Positions 7,554-13,146 of a DNA stretch of 14,352 nt are shown here, in pieces. The translations under genes and the position numbers were made by a program. Position 1 is the stretch's first letter. Each line of letters opens with the position of its first letter. The notes beneath the pieces were generated by a model. It saw only the letters and a list, made by a program, of their open reading frames with translations. It ran no database searches and was not told where the DNA came from. Source of the DNA: DATJSJ01 sp035504175 (GTDB lineage Bacteria > Pseudomonadota > Alphaproteobacteria > Acetobacterales > Acetobacteraceae); NCBI GenBank assembly GCA_035504175.1, contig DATJSJ010000076.1:1-14352 (forward strand), read 5' to 3'.

Positions 7554-7615
7554 GCGCGACGCGGACAGTGCCCCCCGGTCGGTCGCGCGTCATCGCTGGC
7601 TGGGTCCACTGAGCG

Positions 7616-8413
7616 ATGGCGGACGCCTGGTCGGCGCTGACGGTGTTCGTGCTGCTCTGTCTCAGCGCCTCGCTTGGCTGGTACGTGCGGCCGCGGCTGC
7701 CGGAGACGCATCGCGCGCGCGAGACCGTCGAGGTCATGCAGCTGATAATCGGCATGCTGGTGACCTTTGCCGCGCTGGTGCTGGGTTTGCTCACCGCTTC
7801 GGTGAAGGCGGGCTACGACGCCGCCTCGCATGACCGGCAGGAGTATGCGTTGCAGCTCGCGCAGCTCGACCAGTGCCTTCGGAATTACGGGCCGGAGACC
7901 GACCCGGCGCGCGAGGATCTGCGCAGCTATACCGCGGCGGTGATCGCGAGCACCTGGCCGTATGAAAGGCGGCCGGTGGGCGTGCACTATCCCGACACCT
8001 CGCACATGCCGCTGGTTGGCGCGGTGCCGGTGTTGGCGGCGCTGATGAACCGGGCCGGGCTCTCGATCGAGGAGCTGCAGCCGTCCGATGGCGCGCATCG
8101 CCGGATTCAGCGGGACTGCCTGGCACGTTTCCACGACGTCCTGACGGCGCGGGCGGCGGTCATCGAGGATGTGCGCGGCTCGATATCGGCGCCGTTCTAT
8201 CGCATCCTGGTGGCCTGGCTGATGGTGATTTTTGCCGCGTTCGGCCTGGCGGCGCCACGCAACATGTTGCTGCTGCTGGCGATCGTCTTGTGCGCGATTT
8301 CGCTGAGCAGTGCCGTGTTCGTCATCGCCGATCTCAGCCGGCCGTATGGCGGCCTGTTCGTGATCCCGAGCACGGATATGCGCGCGGCGCTGGCGTCGAT
8401 GACGCGACCGTGA
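7616..8413 (+). CDS. DUF4239 (bestrophin-like domain) membrane protein
   Basis: The 265-aa product has the layout of DUF4239 proteins. There are two N-terminal helices (about 6-24 and 40-62, the second reading VMQLIIGMLVTFAALVLGLL), then a soluble helical domain with the family-like segment ASHDRQEYALQLAQLDQCLRNYG cut across about 70-92. Two C-terminal helices (about 194-213 and 217-241) are followed by SRPYGGLF. The family is remotely related to bestrophin channels, but transport activity is unproven and I do not assign one. The gene stands alone: 62 bp after the small membrane gene, with no strong ribosome site at ATG 7616, and 173 bp before the next gene. Confidence 0.72.
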   Translation: MADAWSALTVFVLLCLSASLGWYVRPRLPETHRARETVEVMQLIIGMLVTFAALVLGLLTASVKAGYDAASHDRQEYALQLAQLDQCLRNYGPETDPAREDLRSYTAAVIASTWPYERRPVGVHYPDTSHMPLVGAVPVLAALMNRAGLSIEELQPSDGAHRRIQRDCLARFHDVLTARAAVIEDVRGSISAPFYRILVAWLMVIFAAFGLAAPRNMLLLLAIVLCAISLSSAVFVIADLSRPYGGLFVIPSTDMRAALASMTRP

Positions 8414-8445
8414 CGCCGGCTCATGTTGAGTATCTTTCGCCATTC

Positions 8446-8465
8446 GAGGCGCCTTCCGGCGCCTT
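8446..8465 (+). terminator. Hairpin after the DUF4239 gene
   Basis: AGGCGCC (8447-8453) and GGCGCCT (8458-8464) form a 7-bp perfect stem with a TTCC loop, extended by a G-T pair, about 33 nt past the stop at 8413. No clear T-run follows. The rest of 8414-8586 shows no gene; AAGGAG near its end belongs to the next gene. Confidence 0.35.
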
Positions 8466-8586
8466 CGACGCGGTCGAGCGCACCTGCGGCGCGACGGCGT
8501 AAACACGACGTCAGATGAGAGCGGCGCATCGCTCCAAGGCGGGCGCAAGGCTTACCGGCCGGACGATCGCAGGCTAAGGAGACGCC

Positions 8587-9357
8587 ATGGATCAGCCCCG
8601 CCCGCGCGTCGCGCTCTTCGTCACCTGCCTCGTCGATCTCTATCGGCCGACGATCGGCTTCGCCGCCATCCGCCTGCTGGAGGCGGCCGGTTGCCGGGTG
8701 GAGGTGCCGCGGGCGCAGACCTGCTGCGGCCAGCCCGCCTACAATTCCGGCGACCGCGCCACGACGCGCGACCTGGCCCGCGGCATCCTCGACGCGTTCG
8801 GCGGCTACGACTACGTGGTGGTGCCCTCGGGGTCCTGTGGGGGCATGCTACGCGAGCACATGCCGCATCTGTTCGACGACGACCCGAATCTGCGCGGCCG
8901 CGCCGCCGCACTCGCTGAGAAGTGCTACGAGCTGGTCTCGTTCCTGACCGACGTGATGGGGGTGGAGCGCGTGCCCGCGACCTTCCGCGGCAGCGTGACC
9001 TATCACGACAGTTGCGCCGGGCTGCGGGAACTCGGCGTCAAGCAGCAGCCGCGCACCCTGCTGCGCAGCGTCGAGGGCGTGACGTTGCAGGAGATGGCGG
9101 AGCCCGAGATCTGCTGCGGCTTCGGCGGCACGTTCTGCGTCAAATACCCGGAGATCTCGACCCGCATGGTGGCGGACAAGGTGCGCGACATCGCCGCGAC
9201 CGGCGCGGACACATTGCTCGCCGGCGACATGGGCTGCCTGTTGAACATGGCCGGACGGTTGAAGCGCGAGGGCAGCCCGATCAAGGTGCGTCACGTCGCC
9301 GAGGTGCTGGCCGGGATGACCGATCAGGTGCCGCCGATCGGCGAGCGGCGCAGCTGA
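8587..9357 (+). CDS. (Fe-S)-binding protein, LutA/LldE family
   Basis: A cysteine-rich protein of the type that forms the LutA (LldE/YkgE) subunit of L-lactate oxidation complexes and is related to the CCG domains of heterodisulfide reductase and glycolate oxidase subunits. The 256-aa product carries two CCG modules: C14, C46-C47, C84 and C143, C176-C177, C217, in the contexts TCCGQPAYNSG, GSCGGM, YHDSC, ICCGFGGTFC and DMGC. Length and motif order match LutA. AAGGAG (8576-8581) sits 5 nt before ATG 8587 and fixes the start. The lutB and lutC partners normally next to it are not on either side here, so its substrate is uncertain. It could work with a distant LutBC or another flavin/Fe-S oxidase. 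Confidence 0.88.
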   Translation: MDQPRPRVALFVTCLVDLYRPTIGFAAIRLLEAAGCRVEVPRAQTCCGQPAYNSGDRATTRDLARGILDAFGGYDYVVVPSGSCGGMLREHMPHLFDDDPNLRGRAAALAEKCYELVSFLTDVMGVERVPATFRGSVTYHDSCAGLRELGVKQQPRTLLRSVEGVTLQEMAEPEICCGFGGTFCVKYPEISTRMVADKVRDIAATGADTLLAGDMGCLLNMAGRLKREGSPIKVRHVAEVLAGMTDQVPPIGERRS

Positions 9358-9512
9358 TCCCGGTCGCGGCGCGCCGCCGCCGCTTGGCGCCGCGGGACCG
9401 CGCGGCCTGGCAGGGCGCGGCCCCACGCCTCCACCTCCAGGCTCAGCAGCACCGCAAGCAGCAGCGCGGCTGCGGGGATAACGAAGCTCACGGGATCCGC
9501 TCGAGCGCGCAT
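9324..9512 (-). CDS. Hypothetical small ORF with one hydrophobic segment (doubtful)
   Basis: A 62-codon ORF starting at the ATG at 9512-9510. It has one hydrophobic stretch (about 8-25, VSFVIPAAALLLAVLLSL) followed by an Arg/Ala-rich tail. It overlaps the last 34 bp of the lutA-like gene in antisense, no clear ribosome site precedes it, and the tail looks like GC-driven translation. It is listed because a single-helix peptide is possible; it may equally be chance. Confidence 0.15.
   Translation of the reverse strand: MRARADPVSFVIPAAALLLAVLLSLEVEAWGRALPGRAVPRRQAAAARRDRDQLRRSPIGGT
9361..9400 (+). terminator. Stem-loop after the lutA-like gene
   Basis: CGGT plus CGCGGCGC (9361-9372) pairs with GCGCCGCG (9387-9394) and ACCG (9397-9400), giving a 12-bp stem with a GG bulge and a 14-nt loop, 4 nt after the stop codon. 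There is no T-run, so intrinsic termination is only suggested. Confidence 0.35.
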
Positions 9513-9525
9513 CGCGAGCGCATCG

Positions 9526-9795
9526 TCAGCCCCATCCCATGCCGGGCGTGAGACGGATCCGTGCGGCCGCGGGCAGGGGCGACGCCCGCTCGCGCGAACT
9601 CAGGCCCGGGACGAGACGGCTTGGCAGCACCAGCGACGCGCGCGATCCGGTCGCATCCGGGACAGGCATCGACGACGCCAGCATCCGCTGGGTCGGCAGC
9701 GTGCCGAGTGCCGACCACGCGGTGATCTGAACCTGGCAGGCCAGCGCGGCACACGCGGTAAGCGAGATGCCGATGAGGATCGAGTGTCTGTCCAT
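9526..9795 (-). CDS. Hypothetical 89-aa ORF with signal-peptide-like start (doubtful)
   Basis: Starts at the ATG at 9795-9793. The first 20 residues (MDRHSILIGISLTACAALAC) look like a short signal peptide, possibly with a lipobox-like LTAC or ALAC. The rest (LGTLPTQRMLASSMPVPD and onward) matches nothing I know. No Shine-Dalgarno is visible, and the frame continues open upstream as low-complexity Arg-rich sequence. Codon use gives no clear support. It could be a small exported protein or chance. Confidence 0.22.
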   Translation of the reverse strand: MDRHSILIGISLTACAALACQVQITAWSALGTLPTQRMLASSMPVPDATGSRASLVLPSRLVPGLSSRERASPLPAAARIRLTPGMGWG

Positions 9796-9931
9796 GATGT
9801 TGCATCGCAGTCCGAAAGGATGAGTCGTCGAGAATTGGAGCGGAATTCTCCCGGTCTTGGTCGCGGCGGTCGGCGCGGCGCGGCCCGTTCGACGTCGCGG
9901 CCTCGAGCAGCGCGGCACGGCATCGCTTACC

Positions 9932-9969
9932 CGGCCGGCGCGCGATCTCGCTCGATCGCGCGCCGGTCG
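9932..9969. repeat. Strong inverted repeat (16-bp stem, 6-nt loop)
   Basis: CCGGCGCGCGATC (9935-9947) and GATCGCGCGCCGG (9954-9966) are perfect reverse complements, with loop TCGCTC. Three more pairs (one G-T) extend the stem to 9932 and 9969. It is the strongest hairpin I saw in the window. It lies 58 nt past the tautomerase stop on the minus strand and could end that transcript, although no T-run follows on either strand. Confidence 0.6.
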
Positions 9970-10027
9970 TTCGCCTGGTCGTGCGCCCACCCGCGAGCGT
10001 CGGTCGCCCGAGACGGGATGCGGCGTG

Positions 10028-10246
10028 TCAGGCCCCCGCTGCCATCGCCTTGACGTCGGCGGCACTGAGCGGCTTGCCGCCGATCGCCCATTCCCCGCTT
10101 TCGATCTCCTGCACACGGACCCAGGTGACGGCGCGCATCGACTCCCCTTCCACCGACAGCATCGCGTCGGTGACATTCCGGATCATCGCCTGCTTCTGCT
10201 CCGGCGTGAAAACCCCCTTGATCAACGCAATGTCGACGAGCGGCAT
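10028..10246 (-). CDS. 4-oxalocrotonate tautomerase family protein
   Basis: A 72-aa product beginning MPLVDIALIKG. After loss of Met, Pro1 would be the catalytic base, as in the 4-OT/MIF-like superfamily. FTPEQKQAMIRNVTDAM forms the usual helix, and VTWVRVQEIESGEWAIGG the second strand and hairpin; Trp52 (mature numbering) sits near the hydrophobic Phe50 of 4-OT. The substrate-binding Arg11 of classical 4-OT is Val here, so the substrate probably differs; many members have no known substrate. The start is set by AGGAGG, 7 nt upstream of the ATG at 10246; a longer in-frame start at 10318 is Arg/His-rich and rejected. It diverges from an HxlR-type regulator that probably controls it. Confidence 0.85.
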   Translation of the reverse strand: MPLVDIALIKGVFTPEQKQAMIRNVTDAMLSVEGESMRAVTWVRVQEIESGEWAIGGKPLSAADVKAMAAGA

Positions 10247-10317
10247 GACAACCTCCTGGTGACTGGACGAGCCGCGAGCGGCCCGGTGCGGACGATGCCG
10301 ATGCGAAACCAGTGCCA

Positions 10318-10387
10318 CCAGTTCAGCAACTGAAGCGGGGGCGGTATAGAAACTGAACTGGAACGGCCCCGCCGGCCGGCCTATCTA
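10318..10387. promoter_or_regulatory. Divergent promoter/operator region between tautomerase and HxlR regulator
   Basis: CCAGTTCAG (10318-10326) and CTGAACTGG (10353-10361) are perfect reverse complements, 26 bp apart. The first overlaps a tighter palindrome, TTCAG-CAA-CTGAA (10322-10334). These repeated TTCAG/CTGAA half-sites look like an operator. TATCTA (10382-10387) could be the -10 for the regulator, placing its transcript start shortly before the ribosome site GGAGGG (10406-10411). TATAGA (10345-10350) is an alternative -10. Auto-regulation by the HxlR protein is inferred from position. Confidence 0.4.
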
Positions 10388-10415
10388 CGCCGCCGATCCT
10401 TCGCTGGAGGGCGAG

Positions 10416-11114
10416 ATGACGCAGGGTAGTTACAAGCAGTTCTGTCCGGTCGCGATGGCCGCGGAAATCCTGTGCCCGCGCTGGACCATCGTGCTCGTGC
10501 GCGAACTCCTGGCCGGCTCGACGCGGTTCAACGATCTGCGGCGCGGCGTGCCGCGCATGTCGCCGGCACTGCTGTCGCAGCGGCTGAAGGAGCTCGAGGC
10601 CGCCCAGATCATCGCCCGCGTGCCGGTGCGCGGCGAGCCGGGCGTCTTCGAGTACCAGCTCACCGCATCGGGGCGGGAGCTGCAGCCGCTGGTGGAAGCG
10701 TTCGGGCGGTGGGGACAGCGCTGGGTCGAGACTGAGCTGTCGCTGCAGCACCTCGACGTGTCGCTGCTGATGTGGGACATGCGCCGCAATCTCGACCCCA
10801 GGCCGATGCCGCGACGCCGCAGCGTGATCCAGTTCCGCTATCCGGCGCTGCCGCCGACGCAGCGCGCCTGGTGGCTGCTGGTCGCGCCGGAGGCGGAGGT
10901 CGATCTCTGCTCGGTCGATCCCGGCTTCGACGTCGATCTCTACGTCTCGACCGACCTGCGCACGATGACCGCCATCTGGCTGGGACTGGAGAATGTCCGC
11001 GCGGCGGTGAATGCGGGGCGCCTGCTGCTCACCGGGGACCGCCAGCTTGCCCGCGACATGCAGTCCTGGCTCGGGCTCAGCGTCTTCGCCAGCACGCAGA
11101 AGCTGGCGAGCTGA
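10416..11114 (+). CDS. HxlR-family winged-helix regulator with C-terminal ligand-type domain
   Basis: The first 105 residues are an HxlR/MarR-like winged helix: CPVAMAAEILCPRWTIVLVRELLAGSTRFNDLRRG, cut here at 10-44, then SPALLSQRLKELEAAQIIAR (49-68) and the wing to W103. C10 lies at the position of the redox-active N-terminal Cys of family members such as YodB and HypR, and C20 is a second candidate thiol. Residues of about 110-232 form an extra domain not present in short HxlR proteins. Its end (TAIWLGLENVRAAVNAGRLLLTGD) resembles SCP2-like sterol-carrier folds often fused in this group, so it may bind a hydrophobic ligand. GGAGGG precedes ATG 10416. It likely controls the divergent tautomerase gene. 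Confidence 0.83.
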   Translation: MTQGSYKQFCPVAMAAEILCPRWTIVLVRELLAGSTRFNDLRRGVPRMSPALLSQRLKELEAAQIIARVPVRGEPGVFEYQLTASGRELQPLVEAFGRWGQRWVETELSLQHLDVSLLMWDMRRNLDPRPMPRRRSVIQFRYPALPPTQRAWWLLVAPEAEVDLCSVDPGFDVDLYVSTDLRTMTAIWLGLENVRAAVNAGRLLLTGDRQLARDMQSWLGLSVFASTQKLAS

Positions 11115-11127
11115 GGCGCGGCGGCGG

Positions 11128-11150
11128 CGCGGCCGACCATCATGGCCGCG
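11128..11150. terminator. Hairpin between the convergent HxlR and AraC genes
   Basis: CGCGGCC (11128-11134) and GGCCGCG (11144-11150) form a perfect 7-bp stem with a 9-nt loop, 13 nt after the HxlR-type stop. No T-run follows. It overlaps the start of the transposase-like relic. Confidence 0.35.
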
Positions 11151-11270
11151 GGGGAACAAGCAAAGGCGCGGAGCACGTGCTGGAAGCTGATCACCAGCCT
11201 GCCGGTCGACTCCGGCCTGGCGGCCGTCGAATATCCGCATGCGCCGCACGGAGACTGGGCATACAACTGA
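11142..11270 (+). pseudogene. Remnant resembling an IS4/Tn5-type transposase
   Basis: In the 218-bp gap between two convergent genes, a 42-codon frame contains WKLITSLPVDSGLAAVE (11181-11231). This recalls the segment of IS4/Tn5-like transposases that reads about (D)WKLLTNLPV-(x)n-A-(I/V)-E just before the WYxxRWKIE region with the catalytic Glu. The similarity begins near 11175 and stops after AAVE; the next residues (YPHAPHGDWAYN, then stop) do not continue the family. No terminal inverted repeats or target duplications were found. I read it as a decayed fragment of an old insertion, recognised by eye only. Confidence 0.4.
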
Positions 11271-11332
11271 AGCCGCCCCTTTCGTCAGACTCGCTTTCAC
11301 CCGCTTCGCAGGCGGAGGTCGCCGGCAGGATT

Positions 11333-12295
11333 CTATGAGTTCGCACGATGGACCCTCCACCGGGCGGGTGACATTCCGAACTCGCGTTTGAACGCGCGAC
11401 TGAACGCCTCCTCGGAGTCATATCCGACGGAATAGGCAAGCTGGGCGATCGTCTTGTACGTCTCACCGAGGTTCGACCTGGCGCTCTGAAGTCGCCAGAA
11501 GGTGAGATACCGGATCGGCGGCATGCCCACGAGCGAGCTGAAGCGCTCGACAAAAGCGCTGCGGGACAGCGCAACCTCCCGCGCAAGCGCTTCCGTGGTC
11601 CACGGAGCACGGATGTTGCCATGGATCAAGGCGAGCGCGCGGCCGACTTTCGGATCCTTCAGTCCCTTCAGCCAGCCCTGGCTTTCCTCGCCGAGCGTCG
11701 ATGCGTACTGGCGCACTGCCTCGGTCAACAGCGATTCGCTCAGCCGCGTCACGACGCTCGACGAGGCCAGTCGGCCTGCGGCGAGTTCGCTTGCGGCGAA
11801 ACGGACGGAAGCCTCGATCCACTCGCGTGATGCGCCGTCGCGGACATCGATCACGAGCACCTTCGGCAAGGTCTCGAACAGCGGCGTGTAGCTGGCTTCG
11901 CTGGCGAGGAACCCGCAAAATATCCGGGTCGCGCCCCCGCCACCGCCGTGGAAGATCCGAAAGCCGCCGTCCGCGGATCGCTGCATCAGCTGCCGGGCAC
12001 TGACCGGTTGCAGGCCGCGCCGATCAGCCAGGATGTGAGGGTCGTTCTGGGGGAACAATACGATCTGGCCCGCGCCGACCTCGGCGATGGACTCGTCCTC
12101 GACGGCGACGAGCAGTCGGCCCTCGGTGACGACGTGATAGGAGATTATCTGACTCGGTCGTTCCGGCAGCAGGCTCAGGCAGTCGTCGCCCGTGAGTTTG
12201 ACGCCGACGCACCACGGCGCGGTGAAGTGCCCGGAGAGGAAGACGCCTCCCGTCAGGCGGACCGAACGAAGGACCTCCGACAGCGCGTCCACCAT
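11333..12295 (-). CDS. AraC-family regulator with N-terminal cupin domain
   Basis: The 320-aa product has an N-terminal cupin-type sensor (about 1-190; MVDALSEVLRSVRLTGGVFL and VGAGQIVLFPQNDPHIL are typical of the AraC cupin_6 group) and a C-terminal AraC DNA-binding domain (about 224-316). The latter has two helix-turn-helix units: WTTEALAREVALSRSAFVERF, cut across two lines of the fold, then IAQLAYSVGYDSEEAFSRAFKRE with the GMSPARWR end. The start at 12295 is chosen because CGGAGGG lies 8-9 nt upstream and the protein then begins like its family; the open frame extends to 12397 without family-like sequence. It is divergent from the OsmC gene and likely regulates it and the flavoprotein. Confidence 0.9.
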   Translation of the reverse strand: MVDALSEVLRSVRLTGGVFLSGHFTAPWCVGVKLTGDDCLSLLPERPSQIISYHVVTEGRLLVAVEDESIAEVGAGQIVLFPQNDPHILADRRGLQPVSARQLMQRSADGGFRIFHGGGGGATRIFCGFLASEASYTPLFETLPKVLVIDVRDGASREWIEASVRFAASELAAGRLASSSVVTRLSESLLTEAVRQYASTLGEESQGWLKGLKDPKVGRALALIHGNIRAPWTTEALAREVALSRSAFVERFSSLVGMPPIRYLTFWRLQSARSNLGETYKTIAQLAYSVGYDSEEAFSRAFKREFGMSPARWRVHRANS

Positions 12296-12348
12296 GACGG
12301 CGACCCTCCGATTTGGACGGACAGTCAGGCGATCCGGCGGCGCGATCA

Positions 12349-12369
12349 TTCGATCGAACCTTGGCCAAG
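12349..12369. promoter_or_regulatory. Twin palindromes in the araC-osmC divergent region
   Basis: TTCGATCGAA (12349-12358) and CTTGGCCAAG (12360-12369) are two perfect 10-bp palindromes separated by one base, with centres 11 bp apart, so both face the same side of the helix. They sit in the 191-bp gap between the divergent araC-type and osmC-type starts. No convincing -35/-10 pair was found on either strand. They are a candidate operator. Confidence 0.35.
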
Positions 12370-12486
12370 CGTACAGCTTCGCCATCCGACGCGCCACAGC
12401 GAGTGCGGCGCGGCGGATGCGAGGACGACGGGCCGCAAGGCCACCCGCCTCAAGCCGGCAACGCAGGATCAGACGAGGAGTAAGCC

Positions 12487-13083
12487 ATGACCACCGCAGC
12501 CATCACGCCGACCAGGCGTGTTCCGGTTCCCCTGAATGGCGTCGATACCCCGACGCTGTTCGCCACGATCAAAGCGGTCGGGGCCGAGCCCGAACTCGCG
12601 AAGTTCCGGTTCCGCGCGAACAGCCGTTGGGTGTCCGGCACGCAAAGCCAGTGCACGATGCAGGGCTTCTATGGCGCCGGGAACGAACTCACCCACGTCA
12701 GGCCATTTACGGCCGTGGGCGATCACCCGGCCGTCCTGTGCGGCGCGGACGAAGGGCCGACCCCGGTGGAATGGATCCTTCACGCGCTTGCCTCCTGCCT
12801 CATGGCGGGCATCGGCAACATCGCGTCGGCCCGCGGGATCAAGCTCAACAGTGTCGAGGCGACCCTCGAAGGCGACATCGATCTGCGCGGGGTGCTCGGC
12901 CTCTCGAACGAGGTGCGCAACGGCTACCGGGGCGTCTCGGTCTTGTTCGCAATCGATGGCGATGCGAGCCCGGAAGAGCTCGAGATGGTCGTCATGCAGT
13001 CGAAGGCGCGATCGGCGGTCTACGACATCATTACCAACGGCGTCCCCGTCTCGATCGGGGTGAAGACGCCGGCGATGGCTTGA
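12487..13083 (+). CDS. OsmC-family protein
   Basis: OsmC/Ohr proteins reduce organic hydroperoxides with paired cysteines or have related thiol roles. The 198-aa product has the OsmC core: RWVSGTQSQCTMQGF, then GPTPVEWILHALASCLMAGI with C104 in the position of the first conserved Cys, and a C-terminal SAVYDIITNGVPVSI. The second conserved Cys, expected just before VYD, is absent (RSAVYD), so a classical two-Cys peroxidase cycle is unlikely unless C56 or C85 takes part. It is longer than OsmC/Ohr (about 140) because of an N-terminal extension of about 40 residues, as in other OsmC-like families. GAGGAG (12475-12480) fixes ATG 12487. It probably forms an operon with the flavoprotein 63 bp downstream. 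Confidence 0.85.
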   Translation: MTTAAITPTRRVPVPLNGVDTPTLFATIKAVGAEPELAKFRFRANSRWVSGTQSQCTMQGFYGAGNELTHVRPFTAVGDHPAVLCGADEGPTPVEWILHALASCLMAGIGNIASARGIKLNSVEATLEGDIDLRGVLGLSNEVRNGYRGVSVLFAIDGDASPEELEMVVMQSKARSAVYDIITNGVPVSIGVKTPAMA

Positions 13084-13146
13084 CGGGCGAGGTCGTCAGC
13101 CGAGCGCAGGCGGCCCCCGCAAAGATTTGCACAAGGACATTTCATC

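Larger units (their letters stand above)
9358..10027. other. 670-bp stretch without a confident gene
   Basis: Between the lutA-like gene and the tautomerase gene no ORF on either strand shows a recognisable family. The stretch holds a GC-rich stem-loop right after the lutA-like stop (9361-9400), two weak minus-strand small ORFs (ends at 9324 and 9526) and a strong inverted repeat (9932-9969). All longer open frames across it are Arg/Pro/Ala-rich and look like GC-driven artefacts. Confidence 0.6.

Noticed and set aside
12296..12397. Upstream extension of the AraC-type gene by 34 codons
   Set aside because: ATG 12295 has a strong GGAGGG at good spacing, and the family-like sequence begins there.
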